Origin: Puccinellia tenuiflora
Taxonomy: Eukaryota > Streptophyta > Magnoliopsida > Poales > Poaceae
Assembly: GCA_012064385.1 (NCBI GenBank)
Contig: QRDG01001828.1
Span: forward strand, 186,001 to 250,000
Direction of reading: 5' to 3'
DNA: 64,000 nt
The notes beneath the pieces were generated by a model that was not told the DNA's origin, did no database searches, and saw nothing but the letters and a program-made list of their open reading frames with translations. Of the stretch, positions 53,491 through 64,000 are shown piece after piece. The stretch's first letter is position 1. Each line of letters opens with the position of its first letter. Both the position numbers and the translations under genes were made by a program.

Positions 53491-56400
53491 GGGTTCTTGT
53501 GTCGTCGGTCGTGTTGAAGGCGGAGTCCTTGGTTGGCTTCTTGCGTGGCGGGAAGATGGTTTTGTCGTTGTCGACTACCATCACCGCAAGGTGCTCCTCC
53601 ATTCCGAAGAACTCAGAGATCTTGCTGAATTCGCGGTCGTAGCCGTTGGAGCGGTCGAAGTCGCCGTGCACCGTGATGATGCCCTTGGGTCCAGGAATCT
53701 TGAGCATAAGGTAGGCGTAGTGAGGTATCGCCATGAATCTGGCAAAGGTTGGGCGCCCAAGTATCGCATAGTACTGCGACTTCCAGTCGACTACCTCGAA
53801 GTCGATCGCCTCCCTCTGGAAGTTGCCGGGTGTGCCGAAGATGACGTCGAGTGTGATTGTTCCCATGGGCGTGACTGCTTGCCCTGGTACTATGTCATGG
53901 AAGGTGGTCTCTGATGGTTTCAAGTTTGTTGTTGGCCTGTTCATCCTTCTGAGGGTGTCGCTGAAGATAATGTTAATGCCGCTACCTCCGTCCATAAACA
54001 CCTTTTTCAAGGTGTAATCCCCGATCAGAGCTTCGACTACCAGAGCGGCGTGCCCGGGTCGTGGTACCGCAGGCGGATGATCTGCTCTGGAGAACGTGAT
54101 CGGTGTCTCTGACCCTCTCAGGTATTCGGGTACTGCAGGTGGACAGGTGACAGCCTGGTAGACTTGGCGAGTGATGATCTTCTGGGTCCTGTTTGAAGGG
54201 CGCCCCTTCTGTATCATGTTGAGCTGTCCGCGTGCCGCTGGATATGCGTTAGGGGCCTCTTGCTGCGGCTGCTGCTGCTGATAGAAAGCTCCCGCTGCCT
54301 GTGCTGGATTAGCGACTACAGGTGTGGGTGCGGGTGCTGCTTGGAGAGCCAGCTGCGCGACTGGCTGCGCTACGGGTGCTGCCTGGAGAGTCAACTGCGT
54401 GGCTTGCTGAGCGACTATCTTCTGCATTGCCTGGTATATCCTGCGTGCCTTTTTGCAGTCCTTCAACAGGTGGCGGGATCCCCACTTACCCGTTTCCGGG
54501 TTCCTGAACATATGGTGCTTGCAGGGTTGCTCCAGCTCTTCCTCCGGAGTCAGCGTGCGCCTCTGCCACTCTCGTTTGCGGCTCCCATCACCACGGTAGG
54601 TGCTGCCACCGCTTCGGTTGAATTGCCCTTGGCTGTATTGGCGACTCTGGTCATCGCCGCTTCGACTGTACTGCCTTTGACTGTACTGGTGACTGCTGTC
54701 GCATGCTTCATCCTCGCGGGGGGTTTCGAATCCCGCCGCTACTAACTCTATTGAGTCATTGCCGTGGTAACGCGGCTTCTTCTTCTGGCGTCCTTCCCGC
54801 CAGTTGCTTGGTCCGGCCTCGTCTCTTGGGGAGTAACGTGAAGTATCACGGACCGAGTCCTCTCCGTCTGCCCACTGGTTGGCTATCTTCATGAGCTCAA
54901 TCATGTTTCTCGGCCGGAGCCTACCAAATTCCTCGCGGAGGTCGCGGTGGTAGACGCCGTGCATGAAGGCATCCATCACTCGGTCTTCCGAGGTGGCTTC
55001 CATGGTGTTGCGGAGCAGGGTCCATCGTTGGATGTACGACCGGAGCGGCTCGTCTCGTCCTTGCTTGCATGCTTGGAGCTCGACGAAAGTTGTCGGCCTT
55101 GAGTACGTCCCCAGGAAGCTCTTAACGAAGGCATCCGCGAACTCGTCCCACGTACTGAAGGCGTCCTTGGGTTGAGTGTTGAGCCACCCGTGTGCAGATC
55201 CTGTGAGCATCAGCTAGATGTACTGCATGGCTGTAGTCGAAGTACCGCCCTGGCAACTGCAGGCTATGAGGTAGTCCTCCAGCCAGTCTCTCGGGTCCTG
55301 CTTTCCGTCATACTTGACCGCTTCTGCCGTGAGCTTGAAGCCCTTGGGCATTCTTGTGTCGCGGATGTTGAAGCTGAAGCATGCGGCGCCGCGTGGCTCG
55401 AATTCGCTATCGTCGCGGTCGTCAGCATTGGGTGTGCTGACCGTCCGCTGGGTGCGGCTGCGGTCTACCGTCCTCTGTGTGATGACGTTGCGGATGTCTT
55501 CGCCTGGCTGCGGCTGTCGCAGTTGTCTTGGAGCTGGGCCTACGAGTGCTGCGGGTTCGCGGTCGCGGCGACCCCGATTTTCTTGCGCCTTTTCTGTTGG
55601 CGCCTTGTTCGCCAGAGCTTCTTCAACGGCCTTGATAGACATGATTTGGTTCTTGTGGGGGAGAGCACGGGCATCATCCTCAGGCGGCTGCGTCAGTCGC
55701 AGGTATGTTTCGACTGCCATGAGGGCAGCTCCGGGTGTTTTGGGGACGGGTATCCCAACCGCGTCTTCAGTCATGTATGACGATTCGAGGTTGCGGGTGA
55801 TTCCGGCGCGTTCGGCCTCTGTCATCCGGGGCACGCGGGCCCTGTGGCGTCTTGCTCCTTGCGAGACCTCTGTCGAGGCAGCAGTGAATGAATAAGCGGC
55901 CCTCCTGGCACTCGACACGTCGGCTTCCTCCTTGCGTCGGAGTAGCTCGGCCTTCTCTGCGCGAAGTTGTTCGCCTTCCTTCCGCAGCAGGTACTGGACC
56001 GCCATAAGGTCCTCTCGGGGTGCGTCTGGTGGGGGGTACATGCCCTCCTCAACGTGCTTCAGGGCTCTGATTGCCATGTCGCGGGTGATGGTAAGTCGCG
56101 TCACCTGGTCCGGCATGACCACCTCCAGTGGATATGCGGGTTCGTCACCGTTGGCCCGCGACGGGCCGACCATGTAGACTTGTGCGGGGTATATCTGGGA
56201 AGTGGGGCTGATGCTTCCACTGCTGCTTCCTTCGTCCGAGCCGTGCTCGGAGTCTAAAATGGCTGCAACGTGGTGGGTACCACAGTCGCCATTGAGGCTC
56301 TTTCCGTAGAGTTTCGCGACCTTCACCGCGGACGCGAGGAATGGAGTCGATGTCGTCGACGCGGGTGCGATTGGCTTGCGGACGATCTCGCGGCGCGAAG

Positions 56401-56793
56401 GCGTGGCTGACGTAGTCGGAGTCGATGTAGATCTTGGCCTTGCCCGCGACGCGATCAAGGTAGTCGAAGTAGACTTGATCCGTGCAGGGGTCGCAGCCGA
56501 TGCGATCTCCTTGGCAGCCGGAGATGCGGGTGTCGTGGTCGCGTTGGGCGCGATCTCTGCCATGGAGGCAGTTGGTGTAGTCGAGGCGAGCGCGATCTTC
56601 GCGGCAGTCGAAGATGCGATCGCCGCAGTCGCGGTAGATGCAATCACGGCAGGTGATGACGTGGTCGTTGTAGTCATGGCAGATGCGATCTTCGCGGCAG
56701 TCGAAGATGCGATCGCTGCATTCGCAGCAGATGCGATCTCCATGGCGGGTGAAGGCGTGGTTGACGTAGTCGAGGCAGATGTGGGTGTCACCA
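53426..56793 (-). pseudogene. Tat-type gypsy gag and protease
   Basis: It is read leftward. An Ala/Thr/Ser-rich leader with a 93-bp repeat (56592 and 56685) leads to coiled-coil and basic regions, then YDGKQDPRDWLEDYLIACSC. A TAG at 55214-55216 (usually a Gln codon before LMLTGSA) interrupts the frame. The retrotrans_gag core follows (WDEFADAFVKSFLGTYSRP, ELQACKQGRDEPLRSYIQRW, MDAFMHGVYHRDLREEFG), a zinc-binding CKHH...H...C region, a Gln/Ala-rich linker, and the protease (VFMDGGSGINIIFSDTLR, with the D-G-G-S active site in D-S/T-G position; then AILGRPTFARFMAIPHYAYL). A TAG at 53426-53428 ends the frame before the RT linker. Confidence 0.9.
56585..56760 (-). repeat. 93-bp direct repeat in the gag leader
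   Basis: GCGATCTTCGCGGCAGTCGA occurs at 56592 and 56685. The period is a multiple of three, so the reading frame is kept. Confidence 0.85.
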
Positions 56794-59700
56794 TGTGGCA
56801 CCCCGATCCGGAGATCGAGTACCCCATATATCAGTCCCAGGAGCACTGAATATATGACAACTTGATAACAGAACATAACCACTTTATTCAGGGTCGGGGA
56901 ACCGACGATGGATTACAAGGGTCTCATCACAAGGCTGCGCCCTAGCGCACACAACAGTTTGTACATTATTTATTGAACATGACTTCATCAGAGGGCGTCA
57001 GCGGATTGGCGGAAGCGTGCGACGAAGAGGGCCTAACTCCACAGGGCTCTGCCTGGATACCAGATCTAGTTCTCGTATAAGGGGTACTCGGCGACGGGGG
57101 TAGGAGGATCTGGCCACATGAAAAGCCAGGTGAGTACATGGAATGTACTCGCAAGACATCAATCCACAATCAACCGTAACCAAAGATCCTATATGGCATG
57201 GCATGTGCAAGTGCGAGTCCAAGCTTAACGGTTGGACTTAACTTACCTACTTACCTGTGATGAAAACCGTGGCTTAGGAGATCGGGTCTCATTTCCACAC
57301 AATAATATACTCAACACTTAGGTTCTCAAGTTTGACCAACTCTGGTCCAACCCAAGCTCAGCTTTTGACCAACTATGGTCCACCTCGAGGCTTAGCTTTG
57401 ACCAACTATGGTCCACGTTTCTGCTCATTCAGCTTTGGCCAACTCTGACCGCTTAGTGGATTTATTTCTCCGTGTTCGACTGGACTGACTCTAGTGTGAC
57501 TGGACCCAACACCGTTCCTTGGGTAGGAACAATACTAGATTCTAGATTTGACACTCTCGAGAGGTTGCAACTTTTATCCACACGTTGGGGTCTAAGCTTG
57601 TACAGCCGGTACCTGCCGCACAAACCTATTCCCCCGTAACCGTCCGCTCTACCAAGACACTCCTTGTATAGCTACCGACTTACCACTCGGGCTAAGTCTT
57701 ATGACGAAGTGAATCCGGCACGTCCCCAACTCATGAGCAACGCCTAGCTCCGGAACCTTCACAAGACTAGCCACAACCACAACTATGCAGTATCCGACTA
57801 GACTTGCCAAGTGGGTAGCATCAAAAGAGGTTTGGTAGGCTACTAAGCTACGGTCTTCCCATTTCAACGACGCATGGTTGTGCGGGTGTGTTTGGCGAGT
57901 GGCACTATTTGACTCAATCTAGTCGACGGAGGTGGTTATCTTTTTAGTCAATTTTTATTCTCAGCCATAAGACAGCAGCAAACGTTAGTCCACAAGATAT
58001 ACAGGAGCATCAAATAATCACATAGTAGTTCAGCAAGGTAAAATAAGGTCAACCGGGCGATGGCGGAGTTTCCTCCGACCAGTGTCAGCCACAGTTTTGG
58101 TAAAGATAAAATAACAAAATCAACCGGGCGAGGACGGAGATGTCTCCGGCCAGTAGCAGCCACGGGTTGAGTAAATAAATACGCACACCCCACTCTACGG
58201 AAAGTAGACGAGATTCAATCCACGTGGGCGGAGCCCGACATGTATTTAGTCGCCGGCCGGAACTCAACCCACACTTGATGGGTTTATCGTATTACAGGAA
58301 AGTAAAGTTACTTGGAATAATAGTACTGAAAGTAGGCGAGATTCAATCCACGCGGGCGGAGCCCGACATGTATTTAGTCGCCGGCCGGAACTCAACCCAC
58401 ACTTGATGGGTTTATCGTATTGCAGGAAAGTAAAGTTACTTGGAATAATAGTACTGAAAGTAGGCGAGATTCAATCCATGCGGGCGGTGCCCAACATGTA
58501 TTTATTCGCCGGCCGGAACTCAACCCACACTTGATGGGTTTATCGTATTGCAGGAAAGTAAATTTACTTGGAATAATAGTACTGAAAGTAGGCGAGATTC
58601 AATCCACGCGGGCGGTGCCCAACATGTATTTATTCGCCGGCCGGAACTCAACCCACACTTGATGGGTTTATCGTATTGCAGGAAGTAAAAGTAGCATTAG
58701 GTCACATGAAATGATAGGCATGAAATAAGACATGTGGGATGCAACTATCGCGCAAACAAGTAACAAACAAGTCAAATAAGGCATCGATGACTTGGGAACG
58801 GATGGTTGGGGGCTGATGGCTTGCATTAGGGTGTGGGATCAACTTCTCCTTCGTTGAAATGGTCAGAATCTATTAGAGAATTCAAAAATAGGCATTATAA
58901 ACCCACCAATAGCTACTCAACAACTTCCCAAGCAAATAAGCTTAAAATATTTCAAAACAAAGCTACTGCAAAAGGTTTGATGATTTTCTGAATTTTTTTG
59001 AGAGAGATATGATCTTCCAAAGTTAACCCTAGAATCTGCCAATTCAAAAAACAGAGAAAATAGAAAAGAAAACGCTTGGAAATGCTTAAAGGTCTGACGG
59101 CCTGGGCCCACTGGCCAGCGGCCCATTAGCCGAACTGGTACGCTCCAGGAAAAAAAAGAAAAGGAACAGAGGGGAGGGAGTCGCCGACGCCGGCGTGCTC
59201 ACCGTCGAGGACGAGGGCGTCGATACCGGCGATCCTAGGGCAAGGTGAGGGTGGCTACGGGCTCCGGGGAACTTGGATTGGGTGAGGGGAGAGGTGTGGG
59301 TGGCGGGGTGGCTCTGGGGGTGAGAAATCGCCCGGAGACAGAGCGGCGGGGACGCGCTCGTTGCCGGCGCTCCGGTGCTCCCGGGGAGCTAATCGTGGCC
59401 AGGGAGGAGGCTCGGAGGGAGGGGGTGGTGGTGTGCTGCTCGAAGGGGGCCGAGGGCTCCCTTTTATAGCCTCCCAAGGTGGGGGTCCGGACGGGGCTCG
59501 CGACGAGGTGGAGGGCAAGGAGGCCGTGGCAGGAGGAAGACGACGGGCTTTGCGTCGTCGGTGTAGCAAGAGGACGGAGCTGGACGACGGGAATTCCGCG
59601 GCTGCGGATAGGGCCGAGGGTGGCGAGGTACTGGAGCGAGGTGTCCGACCACGGAGGCGAGATGACGGCCATTCCGTCGATGATGTAGCGGGTGGCGCGT

Positions 59701-60813
59701 CGTCGCTGTAGCTGCAGGGCGTCGTGGACGACGGATTTCGTGGCCGGCGGATAAGATCGATGGTCACGGGCGTGCAGTGTCGGGCACTGGAGAGAAGGGT
59801 CCCGCGGCGGCACTGTGGGTGCGGCGCGTCGGCTTGCGGCCGACGGCGCACAGGGGAGGTGGCGGCGACGCGTGGCTCAGGGGGGGGGTGGTCGAGGGAG
59901 AGGAGGAGAAGCAGGAGGCGCAAGAGGAGCTCAGGGGGAGGCCAACGGCGACGACCAGAAACTGGCGGCGCCGCCGGGCATGGATGTGCCAGTGGTGGCC
60001 ACGCCACTGGCCATGCCGAAATCGGCATCACCAAGTTTCTCTCATCCTAGGGTCCCAAAAGGAAAACTAATCGTGTCACTTGGCGCCAAATCAAATTTCC
60101 CACAACTTTGCAAAACAAAATTTTCCCAAAATCCAAACTTTCCCTATACAAAAATTTCATCGAACACCTTCTGCTGAAAAGGGGAAAAGGGTTTTGGGCA
60201 TTTCAAATAAAAGATATTTGGCCAGGAAAATTCACAGAGGTAGATATTGGTTAGGAGCATCTACCCTGGGGTTTTTGGAATTTTTGAAAAAGGTTTAGTA
60301 GGGTTTCCAAAAATAACAAGGTTTAGGCCAGAAAGTAAATCATGGAAAAACTCAAATGTTTCCTAAACAAGGTATGGAATATTTTTACATATTTGGGTTA
60401 TACACTAGTTAGAGATCCTCCCAGAATTTTTGTAGAATTTTTGAAGATGGTTTTGACCTGCTTCCTTTGGAAAGCTAGGGTTTTGGGGTTTTCGGCAGAA
60501 AATAAATCAGGGGAAAAGTCAAATCTTTTCCTAACAAGTCCCCCAATATTTTTTTCATAAATAGGTTCTCCTCTAGCTGGGGATCGCTCTGGAATTTTTG
60601 GGGAATTTTTGAAGTCACCCTTGATATAGCTCCTTTGGACGGCTAGGGTTTAGGCCCCTTTTTGTATTAAGGAAAAGACAAATATTTTGTGATCCTTGAG
60701 GGTTTTGGAAATGTGGAATAAAATAGAGGGCCAAGATCAGAAGATCCAAAATCAAATCCAAATTTTGGTTTTGTCAAAGAAAATTTTATAGGGCCAAAAT
60801 TCGGGATGTTACA
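56794..60813 (-). repeat. 3' LTR of the gag-only gypsy element (4020 bp)
   Basis: On the + strand it starts TGTGGCACCCCG and ends GGGATGTTACA. Its interior holds three GACCAACT(A/C)TGGTCCA copies (57335-57420), a 128-bp tandem array (58200-58690), a GC-rich 59190-60000 stretch, and several copies of a GGTTTTGG...ATTTTTG unit (60190-60700). The ORFs on both strands at 59230-60070 are composition artefacts. Confidence 0.9.
58198..58692. repeat. 128-bp tandem repeat, about four copies
   Basis: GAGATTCAATCCA recurs at 58210, 58338, 58466 and 58594, exactly 128 bp apart. Units are nearly identical, differing at a few sites such as CGGAGCCCGA versus CGGTGCCCAA. Confidence 0.95.
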
Positions 60814-60827
60814 AACCTTCCCCCCTT
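60814..60827 (-). promoter_or_regulatory. Polypurine tract next to the 3' LTR
   Basis: The minus strand reads AAGGGGGGAAGGTT immediately before the LTR start, the expected plus-strand DNA primer. Confidence 0.85.
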
Positions 60828-61139
60828 AAAATGAATCTCGTCCCCGAGATTCGAGTTGCTCATGGAATAGGTATGGTTATTCTGCTATCAAAGAATCCTC
60901 TCATTTCTAGGGGGCTTCCTGTTTGGTGGGTTTATCCTCTATTAACCTTGTGACTCTGCTGTGGGTGTGGCGTTCTGGCTTGTCCAAACTTTGAAGGGGA
61001 CATTGCTCACGCGTGAACTCGTGGCTTAGGTCCAAGTCTAGGGAAAAACATAAAACGGTGCCTTGCAACGAAACCTTCTAACGAGAGAGTGGGGAGTTCC
61101 AGGGTCAACAATAATTATTGCAAGTTTAGCGTTGGTGGT
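60828..61139. other. Short non-coding stretch between gag and the 3' LTR
   Basis: Pol would start here in a complete gypsy element. I see only non-coding sequence and no protease or RT motif. Confidence 0.6.
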
Positions 61140-62355
61140 TCACATACCAAGCATCACATCTGAAGCTTCGTAGGTTCCTTCGGCGGACATGTGGTGGACA
61201 CGAGCGACTTGAGGTGGCTTGATTGTTCCGGCGGAATGGTTGTTGGGGTTGCCATTGTTGTTACTGCCATTGTTGTTCTTGGTCAACGGGCAATCAGCTA
61301 TGTAGTGCCCTTTCTTGCCGCACTTAAAGCAGGAATTTTCCCTCTTGCAGTCATCCACGAGAGGGCGCTTGTGGTAGAATTCGCTTCGGGGGTATCCTTC
61401 CTTTCGGGGTGGGGTCCAGGTAGTTGGAGGTGCAGGGGCCTGTGAGTTGGGTGGCCAGGTACGTGGCTTCTTGTGAGTTTCCTCTTGCTGGTGTTTGCGG
61501 GACTCAAACTTCTTCTTGTGGGAATCACAGATGGTGCGGTGTTCCTTCTCTGAAATCAGTGCGGTGTTTACCATGGCCTGAAAATCTGAGAACTGTAGGA
61601 CACTGAGCTGAGTTTTGATTGCCTGATGCATTCCATGGAGAAATCGGTCCTTCTTCTTTTCATCTGTGTTGACGTCATCAGGGGCATAGCGGGCAAGGTC
61701 GTTGAACTTGGTCAGGTACTCGCTTACACTTGAGTTGCCTTGAGTGAGTGCTAGGAGTTCTTGCTGCTTCATCTTTATAAGGCTTGAGGATATGTAGGCC
61801 TTGCGGAATACTTCTTGGAATTCAGTCCAGGTGACAGTGGTTCCATTTCCTCTCATATCTTTCTGACTGTCCCACCACACATCGGCTGGTCCTTCGAGAT
61901 AGTGAGTGACGAAAGGTACCTTGTCTTGCTCATCAACTGCGAGCGATCTCTAACTTCTTTTCCATGGTACGGAGCCAATCATCTGCTTCGAGTGGGTTGG
62001 TGGCCTGCGAGAACTGGGGTGGCCGAGTACGCTGAAAGTCTTGCAGCTTGGACCGGGTCGGGCGAGGGGCGTTCTGTGCTTGCATGTAGGTGCCAAATTC
62101 TCTCATAATTTGAGTCATGTACAGCTGGTGGCGTTCATCCATCATCAACAATAGCTGGCTTGGAGTTGGTTCCTGTGGGGCTGGAGTCGGCGGCTGTGGG
62201 GGCATTGGGTCCATGCCGGCTTGTCGGGCTGAACGGCGGATTGGGGTTCCTTGACTGCCACTTGTACCTGTGTTGGGCCTCATCCTGGTTGGTTGAAGGT
62301 GGGGTTGACGGGTGCCATGAGCTTCCATAAGGGGAGAAAGAAATGCAACATCCAA
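61140..62355 (-). pseudogene. Gypsy gag with CCHC zinc knuckle (one frameshift)
   Basis: From ATG 62355 the first frame has a Pro/Gln-rich head and FQRTRPPQFSQATNPLEADD, then WLRTMEKKLEIA. A frameshift near 61935-61945 moves to the frame with YLEGPADVWWDSQKDM, VFRKAYISSSLIKMKQQELL and LTKFNDLARYAPDD, the gag capsid core. The CCHC knuckle CFKCGKKGHYIADC follows and the frame ends TGA at about 61140. It would form the capsid-like particle and bind element RNA. It is the only retroviral-type protein left in this element. Confidence 0.9.
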
Positions 62356-62546
62356 GAAGATTCAAATAAAAGCAAGAGATAAAACCAAGGCGTTTTTATA
62401 CAATGGAGAGTTGGGTTACATGACACATGGTACACAATATTATACGAGGGACAAGCCATTACTCCTATATTATTCACACGCGCGTCGGGCTACGCAATTG
62501 TTGACTACGATACCTAACTAGGATGCGAGCGCTACTGCTCCTGAGG

Positions 62547-63339
62547 CTAGCGTCTAGAACTACATCTCGAGGGGAGTAGTAGGTGCGATGATGTCGATGC
62601 CGTTGATGCTCCTTCCCAGCGTTCTGGGGGCGTACGAGGGGAAGGGTGTGCCGATGTCGACGCGGAGACACTGGGCCTGAGGTTCCTGAGTGTATCCAGT
62701 GAAGAAGCGAGGAGGGGCGCTAGAACTACGGAACGCGGTGGCTCGAGCGGGAGTGGAAGCGAGTTTTGCTCTAAGCTGGTCAAGAGTACGGGGAAGGTGG
62801 GTTGGGTATGGAGAGATTCTGTGGGAAGGACCAAGTCCTGGCGCTCTTGTTGCTTCAACCGCAGCCATGCTGGCGTGAGAAGGTGTGTCGTGCAGATACT
62901 GGTGGAGGTAGGATGTGTACCGGAGAAGGGCAGTGAGCTTTGAAGAGAGATTCCTCGGGTTGGGAAAGAGGACATCTCCCCGTTGCCCCAATCCAACCTT
63001 GGGAGGTGTGCATAGCGGGGGCACCTCCTCATGATAGGGTCGTGGGTGCGGAGAAGAACGATGGCATCTGCGGCGGCTTCTTGGATGGCTCGGGTCTCCT
63101 GGGGGTGGACGCCGGAGGAGAGGGCGTACGTGTGTCCTTGGCCCACGGGCGAGGCGCACAAGTAGACGGTGGCGATAAACTCCCGAGTGGGTCCCATCAT
63201 GTCGGGAGCATAGCACGCGGTAGGTCGGAGAAGGGGAGGATGGGTAGAGGTGTGCCCAAATCTCGCGGAGGAATTGCGGCATGCCGGGAACGTTCAAGGC
63301 GGGGGTTTCTACGGGTAGCTCAAACTTCATCTGTACCAA
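62547..63339 (-). pseudogene. ORF upstream of gag, unassigned
   Basis: Two overlapping frames share this segment. The better candidate starts in the 63339 frame (FELPVETPALNVPGMPQFLR), shifts near 63200 and continues EFIATVYLCASPVGQGHTYA, then RRCPRYAHLPRLDWGNGE and RTLDQLRAKLAS-like blocks. It resembles accessory ORFs found before gag in some grass gypsy elements. I cannot name a fold. It lies between the primer-binding site and gag. Confidence 0.45.
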
Positions 63340-63470
63340 AGTTAGAAGCCAAAAATGTGAGTTGCAAGGTTAGAAAAACACAAACAGATAGAGAAACAAT
63401 AAAAAGCAAGCAAAGCAACGTTCGCTATCTAAGGCTCCGTTTAGAACTAGGGTATCCTGCTGGCAGTTAG

Positions 63471-63482
63471 GCTCTGATACCA
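63471..63482 (-). promoter_or_regulatory. Primer-binding site (initiator tRNA-Met)
   Basis: The minus strand reads TGGTATCAGAGC, five bases from the 5' LTR edge at 63488. Confidence 0.93.
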
Positions 63483-63487
63483 AGCTC

Positions 63488-64000
63488 TGTGGCACCCCGA
63501 TCCGGAGATCGAGTACCCCATATATCAGTCCCAGGAGCACTGAATATATGACAACTTGATAACAGAACATAACCACTTTATTCAGGGTCGGGGAACCGAT
63601 GATGGATTACAAGGGTCTCATCACAAGGCTGCGCCCTAGCGCACACAACAGTTTGTACATTATTTATTGAACATGACTTCATCAGAGGGCGTCAGCGGAT
63701 TGGCGGAAGCGTGCGACGAAGAGGGCCTAACTCCACAGGGCTCTGCCTGGATACCGGATCTAGTTCTCGTATAAGGGGTACTCGGCGACGGGGGTAGGAG
63801 GATCTGGCCACATGAAAAGCCAGGTGAGTACATGGAATGTACTCCCAAGACATCAATCCACAATCAACCGTAACCAACGATCCTATATGGCATGGCATGT
63901 GCAAGTGCGAGTCCAAGCTTAACGGTTGGACTTAACTTACCTACTTACCTGTGACGAAAACCGTGGCTTAGGAGAACGGGTCTCATTTCCACACAATAAT
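63488..64000 (-). repeat. 5' LTR of the gag-only gypsy element (partial)
   Basis: It matches 56794-57306 except for six substitutions and no gaps. It continues beyond the window. Confidence 0.95.

Larger units (their letters stand above)
41578..56793 (-). mobile_element. Tat-type Ty3/gypsy retrotransposon, 5' end displaced or outside window
   Basis: In minus-strand order it has gag (from 56793), protease, RT, RNase H, a second archaeal-type RNase H, integrase, a long 3' region with antisense genes and a tandem array, and the 3' LTR at the left edge. Dual RNase H and a long 3' region with antisense ORFs are features of the Tat lineage (RIRE2/Grande/Retand type). The gag leader is cut at 56793/56794 by a younger gypsy element that runs past the window end, so the 5' LTR is not visible. 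Stops and frameshifts throughout make it defective. Confidence 0.88.
56794..64000 (-). mobile_element. Gag-only gypsy retrotransposon with 4.0-kb LTRs
   Basis: It has inserted in the gag leader of the Tat element. The left LTR (3' LTR in its own sense) is 56794-60813 and the right LTR starts at 63488 and leaves the window. The interior of only 2.67 kb has a polypurine tract, gag, a pre-gag ORF and a primer-binding site, with no protease, RT or integrase, so pol must come from elsewhere. The two LTR starts differ at six of 513 compared bases. The 5 bp before the left LTR are CACCA; the right flank is not visible. Confidence 0.92.

Noticed and set aside
58198..58692. CRISPR-like array
   Set aside because: The units are contiguous 128-bp repeats with no unique spacers, in a plant LTR.
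59230..60070. Overlapping ORFs on both strands in the LTR
   Set aside because: GC-rich LTR sequence, no domain, and frames overlap in all phases.

Overview
This is nuclear DNA of a grass, most likely a Triticeae species (wheat, Aegilops or barley type). The evidence is dense, nested LTR retrotransposons, Stowaway MITEs with the CTCCCTCCGT terminus, Au-like SINEs, a Cassandra-type 5S-derived LTR, and GC-rich genes with monocot codon use. Only two genes look intact: a two-exon class-71-clan cytochrome P450 (24404-28314, + strand, 515 codons) and a single-exon VFB/SKIP2-like F-box leucine-rich-repeat gene (36567-38171, + strand, 534 codons). Almost everything else is mobile DNA, and many elements can be bounded to the base by target-site duplications (TSDs).

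Left third (1-24 kb). A minus-strand Ty1/copia element (1-7245) has its 5' LTR split by an LTR-type element (3940-7100), which itself carries a second one in the opposite orientation (5366-7035). SINEs and short tandem repeats follow. A minus-strand Helitron (10907-19155) holds an exon-like fragment of a MORF organellar RNA-editing-factor gene, an RNase H-like fragment, a 1.44-kb retroposon (12332-13770) and a non-autonomous LTR element (14454-18710). That LTR element encodes a PTB-like RRM joined to a gag-like domain, is split by a Cassandra-type solo LTR, contains a roughly 560-codon ORF I cannot assign, and has a TIR element in its 3' LTR. Next is a hAT element (20446-23807) with a broken transposase, nested inside another hAT (19946-23978).

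Middle (24-41.5 kb). The P450 gene has a 2.36-kb intron with two Stowaway MITEs and one hAT MITE, and two more Stowaways lie just downstream. Then come two minus-strand LINE fragments, a worn hAT fragment, a PIF/Harbinger element with an ORF1 remnant, and a repeat-rich stretch bounded by a 27-bp duplication directly upstream of the F-box gene.

Right third (41.5-64 kb). A minus-strand Tat-type Ty3/gypsy element has its 3' LTR at 41578-41996, antisense (+) accessory genes with their own TATA box (42.8-46.7 kb), a 55-bp tandem array, pol (with a second, archaeal-type RNase H) and gag. Its pol is split by a 2.37-kb solo-LTR-like insertion, and its gag leader by a second minus-strand gypsy element (56794 to beyond 64000). 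That second element has a 4.0-kb LTR and a gag-only interior. Its two LTRs differ at 6 of 513 comparable bases, so it is young.

All calls come from reading the sequence. Family names rest on recognised motifs, not on database searches.
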